Shown here: positions 53,739-63,783 of the stretch, piece after piece | How the letters are laid out: every line of letters begins with the position of its first letter | Position numbering within the stretch: the first letter of the stretch is position 1 | Source: Litoreibacter roseus | GTDB lineage: Bacteria; Pseudomonadota; Alphaproteobacteria; Rhodobacterales; Rhodobacteraceae | Assembly: GCF_009811795.1 (NCBI RefSeq) | Contig: NZ_BLJE01000002.1 | Coordinates: 1,302,001-1,366,000, forward strand | Reading direction: 5' to 3' | Length of the DNA stretch: 64,000 bases | The notes under the pieces: model-generated | Databases searched by the model: none | What the model was told of the DNA's origin: nothing | What the model saw: the letters and a program-made list of their open reading frames with translations, nothing else | Made by a program: the position numbers and the translations under genes

Positions 53739-55910
53739 ATGACGATTGCTGATTTTCTTCAGGCCGACTTCCCGGCCCCACAAGAGCTGACAGACTTCGA
53801 TCCCGAAAGCCCGGATCGTTTCTTCAACCGCGAACTCAGCTGGCTCGCCTTCAACTGGCGGGTGCTGGAAGAGGCGCAGAACCCCCGTGTACCGTTGATG
53901 GAACGGGTCCGGTTCCTGTCGATCTCGGCAAACAATCTCGACGAGTTCTACACCGTGCGTGTGGCTGGCCTGCGCGAACTGTCCCATGCGGGAAATACGG
54001 TGCCCTCCAGCGATGGGCTCACACCGGCGCAGCAGCTGGTGCTGATCGACGCGGATGCCCGCGCGCTGATCGCCCAGCAGGATGTCGTCTGGGAGGCGCT
54101 CAAGACGCAGATGGAGGGGGAGGGGCTCACACTTTTGAACGCCCAAACGCTCACCAAGGCCGACCTCGCCCATCTGGACACATACTTCATCTCGAACGTC
54201 TTCCCGGTCCTCTCGCCCTTAGCCATCGATCCGGCGCACCCGTTCCCGTTTATCCCCAACGCAGGCTTCTCGCTGGCCCTGCAACTGGCGCGCGCCAAGG
54301 ATGGGCGGTCCCTGCAAGCCCTCCTGCCGATCCCCGCGCAGATCCCGCGCTTCGTCTCGCTGCCGTCGGACACCGGTCAGCGCTATTTGCCGATGGAGGA
54401 GCTTTTGCTTCTCAAGATCGGCACGCTCTTTCCCGGATATGAGACCAAAGGCCATTGCGCCTTCCGCGTCCTGCGCGACAGCGATCTGGAGGTCGAGGAA
54501 GAAGCCGAGGATCTGGTGCGCGAGTTCGAAACCGCGCTGAAGCGCCGCCGCCGCGGCGAAGTGGTGCGCCTGAAACTCAGCGCCGAGGCACCGACAAACC
54601 TGCGCACTCTGATCATGAGCGCGCTTGAGGTGGGCGACACGGACGTAGTTGAGGTGGCGGGGATGATCGGCCTTGCCGATCTGGGTGAGCTGGTGTCCGA
54701 GGCCCATCACGACCTGCTCTGGCCCCGGTTTGCCCCGCGCGTGCCGGAACGGGTGCAGGATCACGACGGCGATATGTTCTCGGCGATCAGTCAGAAGGAC
54801 ATGCTGCTGCACCACCCCTACGAGACCTTTGACATGGTGATCCGCTTTCTGGCCCAAGCTGCCCGAGATCCCAATGTGGTGGCGATCAAGCAGACACTCT
54901 ATCGGACCTCGAACGAAAGCCCCATTGTGGACGCGCTCTGCGAGGCCGCCGAAAACGGCAAATCCGTCACGGCGCTGGTCGAGTTGAAAGCCCGCTTTGA
55001 TGAGGCCGCCAACATCCGGCAGTCGCGCAAGCTGGAACGCTCCGGCGCTCATGTGGTCTACGGGTTCATCAACTATAAGACCCACGCCAAGATCAGCATA
55101 GTGGTCCGGCGGGAGGGCGATAAATTGGTGACCTACACCCATTACGGCACCGGCAACTACCATCCGATCACCGCGCGGATTTATACCGATCTCAGCCTTT
55201 TCACCTGCGAGGATGCCCTTGGCCGGGACGCCACCAAGGTCTTCAACTACATCGGCGGCTACGCCCAGCCAGAAAGCCTCGAAAACCTCGCCATCGCGCC
55301 CACTTCGCTCAAGAAAAACCTGATCGCGATGATCGAGGCCGAGGCCGACTATGCACGCGCCGGGAAACCCGCGGAAATCTGGGCCAAGCTGAATGCTATT
55401 GTGGAATCCGACGTGATCGACGCGCTCTACAAGGCGTCTCAGGCGGGTGTTAAGATCAGCCTTGTCGTCCGTGGCATCTGCACGCTCAAGCCCGGCATCA
55501 AAGGGTTTTCCGAGAACATTCGCGTGAAATCCATCGTGGGCCGGTTCCTCGAACACTCGCGCATTGTCTGTTTCGGCAACGGCCACGGTCTGCCCTCCAA
55601 AAAGGCGCGGGTCTTCATGTCATCCGCCGACTGGATGGGCCGCAACCTGAACCGTCGGGTGGAAACCCTCGTCGAGATCAAGAACAAGACTGTCCATGCG
55701 CAAGTCATGAGCCAGATCATGGCCGCCAACCTTGCGGATACTGCGCAAAGCTGGGTTTTGTCGCCAGACGGCAGTTTCCAGCGGGCCGAGCCGGGGGCAG
55801 ACCAGCAGTTGTTCAACTGCCACCGCTTCTTCATGGAAAACCCATCCCTGTCGGGTCGCGGCTCTGCCGGGGCAGGGGACGTGCCAGAATTGACGCACAC
55901 CAAAGATTGA
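53739..55910 (+). CDS. ppk1: Polyphosphate kinase 1
   Basis: 723 residues from the ATG at 53739 (AAAGAGG upstream); an ATG at 53703 would give 735. Ppk1 makes polyphosphate from ATP reversibly. Domains: N-terminal helical (RFFNRELSWLAFNWRVLEEA at about 30), head (FPFIPNAGFSLAL), and two phospholipase-D-like catalytic halves. The histidines for phosphorylation are in GFINYKTHAKISIV near residue 445 and RFLEHSRIVCF near residue 600; the arginine-rich LYRTSNESPIV region binds ATP. It is followed by ppx. Confidence 0.95.
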   Translation: MTIADFLQADFPAPQELTDFDPESPDRFFNRELSWLAFNWRVLEEAQNPRVPLMERVRFLSISANNLDEFYTVRVAGLRELSHAGNTVPSSDGLTPAQQLVLIDADARALIAQQDVVWEALKTQMEGEGLTLLNAQTLTKADLAHLDTYFISNVFPVLSPLAIDPAHPFPFIPNAGFSLALQLARAKDGRSLQALLPIPAQIPRFVSLPSDTGQRYLPMEELLLLKIGTLFPGYETKGHCAFRVLRDSDLEVEEEAEDLVREFETALKRRRRGEVVRLKLSAEAPTNLRTLIMSALEVGDTDVVEVAGMIGLADLGELVSEAHHDLLWPRFAPRVPERVQDHDGDMFSAISQKDMLLHHPYETFDMVIRFLAQAARDPNVVAIKQTLYRTSNESPIVDALCEAAENGKSVTALVELKARFDEAANIRQSRKLERSGAHVVYGFINYKTHAKISIVVRREGDKLVTYTHYGTGNYHPITARIYTDLSLFTCEDALGRDATKVFNYIGGYAQPESLENLAIAPTSLKKNLIAMIEAEADYARAGKPAEIWAKLNAIVESDVIDALYKASQAGVKISLVVRGICTLKPGIKGFSENIRVKSIVGRFLEHSRIVCFGNGHGLPSKKARVFMSSADWMGRNLNRRVETLVEIKNKTVHAQVMSQIMAANLADTAQSWVLSPDGSFQRAEPGADQQLFNCHRFFMENPSLSGRGSAGAGDVPELTHTKD

Positions 55911-55994
55911 CGCGCGGACCTTTGCCGTTACATGCTTCGGCAAGGAGGCCAGACGACTGGCGTCACGAATATTGGCGGAGCGCCCGAAGTGTCA

Positions 55995-57545
55995 ATGGAT
56001 GGTATCACCGAACCGCTCGGGTCCGACCCGTCCGGCGATGAGCACGGCCCCTTCGGGCGGCCCCTTTTCAATGACCCCAAGGCCAAGGCGCTCAGCCGCG
56101 TCGGCACGATTGATGTCGGATCGAACTCCGTGAGGCTCGTGGTGTTTGACGGCGCCGCCCGAAGCCCCGCCTATTTCTACAACGAAAAGATCATGTGCGG
56201 TCTGGGGGCCGGACTGTCTGAAACAGGTCGCCTGTCGCCCGAAGGCCGTGTCCGCGCTCTGGCAGCGCTCCACAGATTCGCGCTTCTGGCCAAGGGGATG
56301 GCCATTGAGCCTTTGACGTCCGTGGCCACCGCAGCCGTGCGCGAGGCCAGCGACGGACGAGAGTTCTGCGAAGAGGTGGCCGAAAAAACCGGTCTGAAGC
56401 TCTGGGTCGCCTCCGGTACGGAAGAGGCGCGGTTGTCGGCCCAAGGGGTCTTTCTGGGCTGGCCCACGGCCCGAGGTCTCATGTGCGATATCGGCGGATC
56501 GTCTCTGGAATTGGCGGAGCTGGGCGACGGCGTCGTCGGGCAACGGATTTCCTCGAAACTCGGACCGCTCAAACTGATGGACGTCAAAGGTGGGCACAAA
56601 GGTCGAAAGGCCGTAATTGACGCCACCATTGATGATCTGCGGGAACAAATCTCCAGCGATTACAAGACACTCTACCTCGTGGGCGGGTCGTGGCGCGCCA
56701 TTGCACGGCTGGACATGGAACGGCGTGGATATCCGTTGAAGGTGCTCCACGAATACCGGATGACGCGCAAATCGATCCTGCAAACGGTGAAGTGGATCGG
56801 TACGATGGACGTCGATGAAATGCGGGCGCTCACCGGCAATTCAGAGGCCCGGATGCGCCTTGTCCCCATCGCGGCACAAGTTCTGAAATCGCTCATTCAA
56901 CGGTTCAAGCCGGAATACATCGCCACCTCCAGCTACGGTATCCGCGAGGGGCTTTTGTACGAACAGATGCCGTTTGAGTTGAAACGCCGTGACCCGCTGG
57001 TCGAGGCCGCTCGCTATTCCGAGGCGCAAAATGCCCGCATCCCCGGATTTGGACGCACGCTGTTTGAATTCATTAAACCGCTCTTCCAGAACGCCTCGCC
57101 CGGGCGCATGCGCCTCGTGAAGGCCGCGACGTTGCTGCATGATGTCAGCTGGCGGGCCCATCCCGACTACCGGGCCGAGGTCTGTTTTGACAATGCCACC
57201 CGCGCAAATCTTGGCGGTCTGGATCACCCGGGCCGCGTTTTTCTTGGGGTTGCGCTGCTGCATCGCTACAAGAACAGCCGCTCCGGGACCCAGTTCGAGC
57301 CGCTGTTTGACCTGCTGTCAGAGCGTGAGTTGCGGGATGCCGAGGTCCTGGGCAAAGCCATGCGCTTCGGCGCGATGTTCTCGGTCCAGCGCCCCGATCT
57401 GATGGGCAAGCTGACATGGCACCCGAAAAAGCGCCTGCTCAGACTGCGCCTCAACCCGGAAACGCGCGGTCTCTTCGGCGAGGTTGCAGAGGCGCGCTTC
57501 GGTTCTCTTGCGTCGTCCCTGGACGCGGAGACCGAGGTGACCTGA
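55995..57545 (+). CDS. ppx: Exopolyphosphatase, Ppx/GppA family
   Basis: About 516 residues from the ATG at 55995. A GTG two codons upstream (55989) has GGCGGAG at better spacing, and an ATG at 55932 is also in frame, so the start is uncertain. The ASKHA fold shows phosphate loop 1 VGTIDVGSNSVRLVVFDG near residue 40, phosphate loop 2 LMCDIGGSSLELAEL near residue 165, and LVGGSWRAIARL. The C-terminal HD-like helical domain (LLHDVSWRAHPDYRAEV) is present. It degrades polyphosphate from its end or acts on pppGpp. Operon with ppk1. Confidence 0.92.
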   Translation: MDGITEPLGSDPSGDEHGPFGRPLFNDPKAKALSRVGTIDVGSNSVRLVVFDGAARSPAYFYNEKIMCGLGAGLSETGRLSPEGRVRALAALHRFALLAKGMAIEPLTSVATAAVREASDGREFCEEVAEKTGLKLWVASGTEEARLSAQGVFLGWPTARGLMCDIGGSSLELAELGDGVVGQRISSKLGPLKLMDVKGGHKGRKAVIDATIDDLREQISSDYKTLYLVGGSWRAIARLDMERRGYPLKVLHEYRMTRKSILQTVKWIGTMDVDEMRALTGNSEARMRLVPIAAQVLKSLIQRFKPEYIATSSYGIREGLLYEQMPFELKRRDPLVEAARYSEAQNARIPGFGRTLFEFIKPLFQNASPGRMRLVKAATLLHDVSWRAHPDYRAEVCFDNATRANLGGLDHPGRVFLGVALLHRYKNSRSGTQFEPLFDLLSERELRDAEVLGKAMRFGAMFSVQRPDLMGKLTWHPKKRLLRLRLNPETRGLFGEVAEARFGSLASSLDAETEVT

Positions 57546-57557
57546 GGAGATCTCCGC

Positions 57558-58691
57558 TCACAGTCCGCGGCTGAAATCCTCAACAAGCGATCGGACCACT
57601 TCTTTCAATGCGTCGTTTTCATCAGCGCCGTTCGTGGCCGCGTTATGAAACACCTCGACTTGTCGGTGCGAACTCGTGCCCTGTTCGATAATGTCGAACA
57701 CGCCCGTCACCTCTTCGAAACAGCCAAGCGCCTCGGCATGGGGTTTCACAAGCTCCACCAGCTCGTTGAGCATATTTTCGAAGGGCACGATTTGCCCGAT
57801 CCCGAAATCAATCAACCCCCGTGAGACGCCATAACGCTGCGCCCGCCAGCGGTTTTCCTCGACAAGGAACCGATCATATTGCCGCCACCGCTTATTTTCG
57901 CTCCGCAGCGTGAACAGCATGCGCAGGATGCTCTGGGTGAGCGCCGCAATCGCGATGGCATGATCCAGCCGGGGCGACACATCGCAGATACGCGCTTCGA
58001 GCGTGGGATAGCGTGCCGAGGGCCGCAGATCCCACCAGATCTTGGTCCCGTCCTCGATGATATCAGCCTTGATGATCGTCTCGATGGACCGCCGATATTC
58101 CGAGAAACTTTGAAACGGCGGCGGTAACCCCGTGCGCGGCAGGTTGTCGAACACCGTCAGTCTGTAGGAATGCAGCCCCGTCTCTCGCCCCTCCCAAAAG
58201 GGGGAGGATGTGGACAACGCCAGAAGATGCGGCAGGAAGTAGGAAAACTGGTTCATCAGATCGACCCGCAGGTCGTCATCCTCAATCCCCACATGCACAT
58301 GCATCCCACAAATCAGCATCCGCCGGGCCACCGCTGCCAGATCCTTTTCCAGCGACCGGTATCGTTCCTTGTCCGTAAAATGCTGCCTGTCCCAGTCGGC
58401 GAACGGATGCGTGGACACGGCGATCGGCTCAAACCCATAGGTATTGCAGATCTCTTTCACGGTCCGCCTCAGCCCGGCAAGATCCTCCCGTGCCTCGGCG
58501 ATGGTCGCACATACGCCCGTGCCAACCTCGATCTGGCATTTCAGAAATTCCGGACTGACTTTCTTGCCCAAAAGATCCTGACAGGTTTTCATCAGGCTTT
58601 CAGGGGCCTCCACCAGATCGAAGGTTTCGGCATCGACGATCAGGTATTCCTCCTCGATGCCGAGAGAAAACGAAGGGTCTTGGGGCGCCAT
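57558..58691 (-). CDS. Carboxylate-amine ligase, GCS2/YbdK family
   Basis: 377 residues. It begins SLGIEEEYLIVDAET, the glutamate-cysteine-ligase-type ATP/metal site, and has CQIEVGTGVC near residue 52, RMLICGMHVHVGIED near residue 127, and WWDLRPSARYPTLEARICD near residue 220. YbdK-type enzymes show weak glutamate-cysteine ligase activity; the physiological substrate is not known. The gene is convergent with ppx (12 bases between stops). Confidence 0.88.
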   Translation of the reverse strand: MAPQDPSFSLGIEEEYLIVDAETFDLVEAPESLMKTCQDLLGKKVSPEFLKCQIEVGTGVCATIAEAREDLAGLRRTVKEICNTYGFEPIAVSTHPFADWDRQHFTDKERYRSLEKDLAAVARRMLICGMHVHVGIEDDDLRVDLMNQFSYFLPHLLALSTSSPFWEGRETGLHSYRLTVFDNLPRTGLPPPFQSFSEYRRSIETIIKADIIEDGTKIWWDLRPSARYPTLEARICDVSPRLDHAIAIAALTQSILRMLFTLRSENKRWRQYDRFLVEENRWRAQRYGVSRGLIDFGIGQIVPFENMLNELVELVKPHAEALGCFEEVTGVFDIIEQGTSSHRQVEVFHNAATNGADENDALKEVVRSLVEDFSRGL

Positions 58692-58828
58692 ATCCAGATC
58701 TCCGGATCGCTGTTTCTGATCGCAGCGGACAAGGCCACGTCCACAAAACCTAGCAGACCCGGGCCGAAAGTCAGCAGCGGACGCCTGCGATCAGCAGAAT
58801 GGCCCCAAGTCCCGAGCCATCCGACATT

Positions 58829-59230
58829 TCAGATGGCGCGCATCCGCGCAAGGTGCTCGTCCCATCCTTTGTCCAGCGCCAGCGTCAGTCCGTAGGCGTC
58901 GGCATCCGCGGACAGCCCCTCATGGCGCAGGGACAGGTACGTTCCGCCCGGCACCTCATCAAGGACCCACTTTACGGTGCTCACCCGGTCGCCCATCTGC
59001 GAGATGGTGAACGTATATTCCAAACGGCTGAACGGTTTCGCCACCAACACCTCGCCCCACATCAGCCTGTCCCCACTCTCGGCGCCATACATCGTATAGG
59101 GCCCCTCCACCAAAGGCACATCTGGTCTGTGAAACCACAGCGCCAGCTTCTTGGGGTCCGTCAGATACGCCCAGACCTGCGCGGGCGTGGCCTTGAGATA
59201 TATGGATTTGCGAATGACACGATCACTCAT
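58829..59230 (-). CDS. SRPBCC (AHSA1-like) domain protein
   Basis: 133 residues, the complete START-like fold: RVIRKSIYLKATPAQVWAYLTDPKKLALWFHRPD at the start and the final helix LALDKGWDEHLARMRAI. It would bind a hydrophobic ligand; none is known. Its ATG overlaps the ArsR stop by 4 bases. ArsR-AHSA1 pairs of this kind are frequent, with the SRPBCC protein as the regulated partner. Confidence 0.9.
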   Translation of the reverse strand: MSDRVIRKSIYLKATPAQVWAYLTDPKKLALWFHRPDVPLVEGPYTMYGAESGDRLMWGEVLVAKPFSRLEYTFTISQMGDRVSTVKWVLDEVPGGTYLSLRHEGLSADADAYGLTLALDKGWDEHLARMRAI

Positions 59231-59544
59231 TGGATGTCCTTTTCAATTTCGGATTTGAGGGCGCTCAGATGATCGTCCCAGAAGGCATCGAAATAGCTGA
59301 ACCAGTCGACCACACGGCGCAGCCCATCCGGATTGAGCGCATTCACGCGGGTTCGCCCGCTGGTGCGCACGGTGATCAGATCGCCGTCGTGCAGGATCGC
59401 CAGATGCTTTTTCACCGCCGCGCGCGTCATCTGGAAATTATCGGCGACCTCGGCAATGGTCATCTCGTCCTTTGCCAGCATGTAGAGAATGTTGCGCCGC
59501 GTCGGATCGGCCAGCGCACGAAAGCCCATATGCGTGTCCGTCAT
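59227..59544 (-). CDS. ArsR-family transcriptional regulator
   Basis: 105 residues from the ATG at 59544; the frame is open upstream but overlaps the cupin gene. Winged helix: FRALADPTRRNILYMLAKDE, TIAEVADNFQMTRAAVKKHLAIL, then the wing DLITVRTSGRTRVNALN. The metal-binding ELCVCDL motif of classical ArsR is absent. The C-terminus (WFSYFDAFWDDHLSALK) is typical of ArsR proteins paired with SRPBCC partners. It overlaps the cupin stop and the SRPBCC start by 4 bases each. The inverted repeats upstream of the cupin gene are the probable operator. Confidence 0.9.
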   Translation of the reverse strand: MTDTHMGFRALADPTRRNILYMLAKDEMTIAEVADNFQMTRAAVKKHLAILHDGDLITVRTSGRTRVNALNPDGLRRVVDWFSYFDAFWDDHLSALKSEIEKDIQ

Positions 59545-59960
59545 GGGGTCACCGGCACGAAGTCGAACGCCGCGTCTTGAGAAAGATAGGCAATGCAAGG
59601 CCCCGCCGACACGCAGGCCGAGACATGACCCAGCCCGCCGGGGATGCTGTAGAACGCGCCCGGTCCGATCTTTTGCGCCGTCTCGGGATCCTGATCGCCC
59701 GCATAGTGGATCATTTCCCCCTGCAGAAGGACGCCGAACATACTTGCTGATTTCACGTGAGGTGGGCTGACGGTTCTGGCGGGCAGCCGAACCATGGCCT
59801 GATAGGCCCCCTGAAACCGATCCCCGTGCAGGGGCGCAAACGCAACCCCTTCGGCTGTGGTCTCCCATGCGAACGCCGCCGGATCGATCAACGTGATCGG
59901 ATCGGTCAGTCCTGCGGATGGCGTCAATAAAACAGCCGCGACTGCGAGATGTCTCATCAT
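59541..59960 (-). CDS. Exported cupin-domain protein
   Basis: 139 residues. The N-terminus MMRHLAVAAVLLTPSAGLTD is a signal peptide, cleaved near residue 20. The cupin barrel shows PARTVSPPHVKSASMFGVLLQGEMIHY (motif 1 with a single histidine where two are usual) and KIGPGAFYSIPGGLGHVSAC (motif 2), so metal binding may be reduced. Periplasmic location for a cupin in an ArsR operon is uncommon. First gene of the cupin-arsR-SRPBCC unit; RBS AAAGG. Confidence 0.82.
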   Translation of the reverse strand: MMRHLAVAAVLLTPSAGLTDPITLIDPAAFAWETTAEGVAFAPLHGDRFQGAYQAMVRLPARTVSPPHVKSASMFGVLLQGEMIHYAGDQDPETAQKIGPGAFYSIPGGLGHVSACVSAGPCIAYLSQDAAFDFVPVTP

Positions 59961-59973
59961 TTGAACCTTTCGT

Positions 59974-60015
59974 GATACCTTTTGGTATTATTTTAATAGA
60001 GTACCGAAAGGTATC
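59974..60015 (-). promoter_or_regulatory. Inverted-repeat operator and promoter of the cupin-arsR-SRPBCC operon
   Basis: GATACCTTTTGGTA at 59974-59987 and TACCGAAAGGTATC at 60002-60015 are inverted copies of one 14-base sequence with one mismatch, separated by 14 AT-rich bases. Each arm is itself a near palindrome (TACC-N4-GGTA). The AT-rich centre fits a -10 element, 14-55 bases before the cupin ATG. The right arm overlaps the stop codon of the permease gene. This is the expected site for an autoregulated ArsR-type repressor. Confidence 0.75.
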
Positions 60016-61051
60016 ATGTCAAGGGGCAGAGCTCGACCAGCCAGGCAAAGCCATATCCAGCCGCAAGCGATCCCGACACCGCCAGCGCCAGATATAGAAG
60101 GAACGGTTTGAGCTTCAGAACCGGCAGGATGGCCAGCGCGCCCCAGATGCTGACAACTCCGCCGGAGACCAGAAACGCCATCGCAGCACCCGGTGACATG
60201 CCATTGTCGATCAACCCGCGGGTCTGTGGCAGGGCGGCGTAGCCGTCGATATAGGCAGGTGCGCCCACGAACACGGCCGCAGGGATGGCCCACCATTTGT
60301 CCTCGCCCACATAGGCTGCCATCGCACCGGGTGTCAGCGCAGCGTTCAGGGCATACTCAGCGGCGAAGGCCGGGATCAGGCAGATGAGGATGAGGCGTGC
60401 GGTTGCCCGAAACTGAACCATGAATGCGCGCCGGCGCGCCGCAGTCTTCCAGACCCAAGGCTCGAACGGCAAGACCTTCCCGCAGCCGTCCGCGCTCAAC
60501 CTCCGGGCCAGCCCGTTGTCGCGCAATGCCGTCCGGGCCCAAGGCTTGCCTGCAAACAGCGCTGTGATTGCACCACCGAAAACCCCCAAACCGAAAGCGG
60601 CGACCGTCTTGCCAGCGGCAAATGCGATCCCCAGCGTCGCCGCTGTCGTGGCCAGCATCGCCGGATCAGTGATGGGGGAGGACAGCCAGAACGCCATGAT
60701 CGGCGCCAGCGGCACCCCCGCCGCCAGAAGTCCGGCCATAAGCGGCAGCACCGTCACGCCGCATACCGGCGTCAGCGCCCCGATCATCGACGCCGCGACC
60801 ACCGCACGTAACGTGCGGCCTTCAAATGCGCCTGCGATATGCGCATCCGCGTTGCTGGCGATGATCCATGCGGCAAGGCAGATCCCCGGGACGACGATAG
60901 GCGCGACAGTGATGAGGCCCCACACCACGAACACCGCCGCGTCTATGGCATGAGTGCGCCAAAGCAGGGCAAGCAATGCAGTTCCCGCTGCCAAGGTCCA
61001 AAGGGCGGCAGACTTACGGGACGGACGTCGGAGAGCTGTTGTCTCGGTCAT
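60014..61051 (-). CDS. Permease, YraQ/DUF318-like
   Basis: 345 residues with about eight to ten membrane segments. The motif GALTPVCGVTVLPLMAGL near residue 92, followed by FWLSSPITDPAML, corresponds to the TPFCSCS-type motif and SP motif of YraQ/DUF318 permeases, some of which (ArsP) export organoarsenicals. Only one cysteine of that motif remains. A second-half copy is GAPAYIDGYAALP, GAAMAFLVSGGVVS. Substrate unknown. It is divergent from a LysR gene with 85 bases between starts. Confidence 0.8.
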   Translation of the reverse strand: MTETTALRRPSRKSAALWTLAAGTALLALLWRTHAIDAAVFVVWGLITVAPIVVPGICLAAWIIASNADAHIAGAFEGRTLRAVVAASMIGALTPVCGVTVLPLMAGLLAAGVPLAPIMAFWLSSPITDPAMLATTAATLGIAFAAGKTVAAFGLGVFGGAITALFAGKPWARTALRDNGLARRLSADGCGKVLPFEPWVWKTAARRRAFMVQFRATARLILICLIPAFAAEYALNAALTPGAMAAYVGEDKWWAIPAAVFVGAPAYIDGYAALPQTRGLIDNGMSPGAAMAFLVSGGVVSIWGALAILPVLKLKPFLLYLALAVSGSLAAGYGFAWLVELCPLT

Positions 61052-61136
61052 GGAATTCTCCTTTGACCGAGCAGGCTAAGTCGCCCAATATCATATATGA
61101 AACAAATAGTTTAAATGACTCGTATTGGAAATTCAG

Positions 61137-62030
61137 ATGGATAACCTCGACAGCGACCTCCTGCGCACCTTTCTTGCTGTTGCCCGGGCAGGCAGCGTCA
61201 CGGACGGCGCCGCGCAGATCCACAGGTCGCAATCCGCGACCAGCATCCAGATCAAGCGGTTGGAGGGCATTTTGGGCCAGCCCGTGTTCGACCGCCATGG
61301 GCGTGGTGTGATCCTCAGCGAGGCCGGGCGCAAGCTGCTACCCGTTGCACAAGAGGTAACCACCCGCCTTGATGCGGCCCTGCGCGTGTTGTCCCAGACG
61401 GCGGTGACCGGAACATTGCGTCTGGGCGTTCCCGATGATCACGGCAGGGCGCGATTGTCAGAGATCATCGCGACCTTCACCCGCCAGCATCCACAGGTGG
61501 AACTGGACGTTACCTGCGCGCTCAGCACCGGCTTTCCCGAGGCACTTCAGAAAGGTCGGCTGGACCTTGCTATCTACGAGGTGCAGCATCCCGGTCCGGG
61601 TGAAGAGGTTCTGTTCGAGGATCCCACCGTCTGGGTCCAGTCCGCGCATCGTACCTTCGCGCAGGCGAGCCCTCTGCCCGTGGCACTGTTTGATCATGCC
61701 TGCTGGTGGCGCGACGCGGCACTGACTTCTATGGATCAGCGCGGCCAGCCCTACCGGATCGTCTATTCCAGCCAAAGCGTGTCTGGCGTGTGCGCCGCCG
61801 TCGAAGCAGGGATCGCCGTGGGTCTTCTTGGGCGGTCTTCCCTTGGTCCGGGGCTGAAAGTTGTTCCCCCTGAATTGGGGTTCGGCCCGACGCCCGCGTC
61901 CAAGCTGGTTCTGGCCGAGCACGCATCCGATGCCAGCCCGCCACGCACCGCGATGAAGGCCGCGATCCGCCATGCCTTTCAAAGCGGGACGGCCCTGGGT
62001 CCGGTCCGCGCCACTGCCCCCGCTGGCTGA
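61137..62030 (+). CDS. LysR-family transcriptional regulator
   Basis: 297 residues from the ATG at 61137; a TTG at 61125 is the alternative. Helix-turn-helix: [40 protein letters not shown]. Effector domain from [13 protein letters not shown]. It is divergent from the permease gene across an AT-rich 85-base region, which marks the permease as its likely target. Confidence 0.9.
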   Translation: MDNLDSDLLRTFLAVARAGSVTDGAAQIHRSQSATSIQIKRLEGILGQPVFDRHGRGVILSEAGRKLLPVAQEVTTRLDAALRVLSQTAVTGTLRLGVPDDHGRARLSEIIATFTRQHPQVELDVTCALSTGFPEALQKGRLDLAIYEVQHPGPGEEVLFEDPTVWVQSAHRTFAQASPLPVALFDHACWWRDAALTSMDQRGQPYRIVYSSQSVSGVCAAVEAGIAVGLLGRSSLGPGLKVVPPELGFGPTPASKLVLAEHASDASPPRTAMKAAIRHAFQSGTALGPVRATAPAG

Positions 62031-62098
62031 TCACCAGCCCGCTTCACATCCGCGCAGTGATCGCATACTTCTCGGCAAACCACTTTCCGGAGATCCCC

Positions 62099-63445
62099 AT
62101 GCGCCTCAGCCGCTACTTTCTGCCCGTCCTCAAAGAAACGCCCTCCGAGGCGCAGATCGTCAGCCACCGCTACATGCTGCGCGCGGGCATGATCAAACAG
62201 GCGAGCGCGGGCATCTACTCGTGGCTGCCCCTGGGCTTTAAGGTCCTGAAAAAGATCGAGAACATCGTCCACGAGGAACAGCAGCGCGCGGGCCACATCC
62301 CCATGCTGATGCCCACGATCCAATCCGCCGATCTCTGGCGGGAAAGCGGGCGCTATGACGATTACGGCGAGGAAATGCTGCGCATCACCGATCGCCACAA
62401 CCGCGACATGCTCTATGGCCCCACCAACGAAGAGCTGATCACCGACATCTTTCGCGCCCATGTGGGCAGCTACAAGGACCTGCCGCTCACACTCTACCAC
62501 ATCCAGTGGAAATTCCGCGACGAGATCCGTCCCCGCTTCGGCGTCATGCGCGGGCGCGAGTTCTACATGAAGGACGGCTACAATTTCGACGTCTCCAAGG
62601 ACGCCGCGCTCCATGCCTACAACCGCCACCTCGTCAGCTACCTGCGCAGCTACGAACGCATGGGCCTGCAGGCGATCCCCATGCGCGCGGATGGCGGTCC
62701 CATTGGCGGTGACTACACCCACGAATTCCTCGTCCTCGCTGACACCGGCGAAAGCGAGGTCTTCTACGACAGCGCCGTCACAGACCTGACCTTCGGCGAC
62801 CGGGACATCGACTATGACGACGTCGCCCAGTGCCAGGCTGTGCTGGAGGAGTTCACCTCCCGCTACGCCCGCACGGATGAGACCCACGACGAAGCCCTCT
62901 TCAACGCCATCCCCGAGGACCGCCGCCGCACCGCCCGCGGCATCGAAGTGGGCCAGATCTTCTACTTCGGCACCAAGTATTCCGAGGCCATGGGCGCCAC
63001 CGTCCAGACCGCCGACGGCAAGAGCGTGCCCGTCCACATGGGCTCCCACGGGATCGGCGTCAGCCGCCTTCTGGGCGCGATCATCGAGGCCAGTCATGAC
63101 GACAAGGGCATCATCTGGCCCGAAAGCGTGACGCCGTTCCACTGCGGGATTGTCAATCTAAAACAAGGGGATGCGGAGGCCGACGCCGCCTGCGACGCAC
63201 TCTACCAATCCCTCACCGCCCTTGGTCTCGACCCGCTCTATGATGACCGGTCAGAGCGCGCGGGCGGCAAGTTCGCCACCATGGACCTCATCGGCCTGCC
63301 ATGGCGCATCACCGTTGGCCCGCGCGGCCTGAAGAACGGCGTGGTCGAACTGACCTCCCGCCGAACCGGGGAAAGCGAAGAGATGACGCCCGAAATGGCG
63401 GTGGAGAAAGTCGCCAAGATCTACGCCCCGCGCGCCAGTATGTGA
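62099..63445 (+). CDS. proS: Prolyl-tRNA synthetase (class II, alphaproteobacterial type)
   Basis: 448 residues from the ATG at 62099 (GGAG upstream). It charges tRNA-Pro. It starts [19 protein letters not shown]. Class II motif 1 lies near residue 45 ([20 protein letters not shown]), motif 2 near residue 145 ([20 protein letters not shown]) and motif 3 near residue 320 ([16 protein letters not shown]). The YbaK-type editing insertion of the E. coli enzyme is absent, as usual for the short alphaproteobacterial form. The anticodon-binding domain occupies the C-terminal 100 residues. Confidence 0.96.
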   Translation: MRLSRYFLPVLKETPSEAQIVSHRYMLRAGMIKQASAGIYSWLPLGFKVLKKIENIVHEEQQRAGHIPMLMPTIQSADLWRESGRYDDYGEEMLRITDRHNRDMLYGPTNEELITDIFRAHVGSYKDLPLTLYHIQWKFRDEIRPRFGVMRGREFYMKDGYNFDVSKDAALHAYNRHLVSYLRSYERMGLQAIPMRADGGPIGGDYTHEFLVLADTGESEVFYDSAVTDLTFGDRDIDYDDVAQCQAVLEEFTSRYARTDETHDEALFNAIPEDRRRTARGIEVGQIFYFGTKYSEAMGATVQTADGKSVPVHMGSHGIGVSRLLGAIIEASHDDKGIIWPESVTPFHCGIVNLKQGDAEADAACDALYQSLTALGLDPLYDDRSERAGGKFATMDLIGLPWRITVGPRGLKNGVVELTSRRTGESEEMTPEMAVEKVAKIYAPRASM

Positions 63446-63470
63446 TCTGAGGGGCGGGACCAGGTGCCGG

Positions 63471-63631
63471 GCCAGCGGTGAAGCACTGGCCCGAACAAGG
63501 AGGTTACCTGGAATTTGGCCGAAAACTTAGCCAGACCTGTGAGGGTCTAGGCGCAGAATACGTCAGCCGTCCCTGTGGTATCCAATGCTAAGTTTCGATC
63601 ATCTATTCAGATTATTCGATCAATCGTGGTA
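63471..63631. repeat. Copy A of a duplicated non-coding element
   Basis: This copy starts with GGTGAAGCACTGGCCCGA, continues with CAAGGAG, CTGGAAT and AGCCAGACC, and ends with TTCGATCA and ATTCGATCAATC. The same ordered blocks occur in copy B 312 bases downstream. The start is the best-conserved part (about 30 of 35 bases). Function unknown; strand cannot be assigned. Confidence 0.65.
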
Positions 63632-63783
63632 AATGGTCGAAAATACGGGACGGTTTCCTGCGGTGTAAGGGCGCGTCAGGGCCGTCCGATTGTCTCACAT
63701 CCGCGAACAGAAAGAGACCGCCGCGCAAGGCGACCACGCTAAGGAAAGCCTGACAGGATAGGGAGGAGGGGAGGGGGCGTCGG

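Noticed and set aside
54219-55586. Minus-strand ORF of 455 codons
   Set aside because: Shadow of ppk1.
61979-63142. Minus-strand ORF of 387 codons
   Set aside because: Shadow of proS; low-complexity valine/alanine/aspartate translation.
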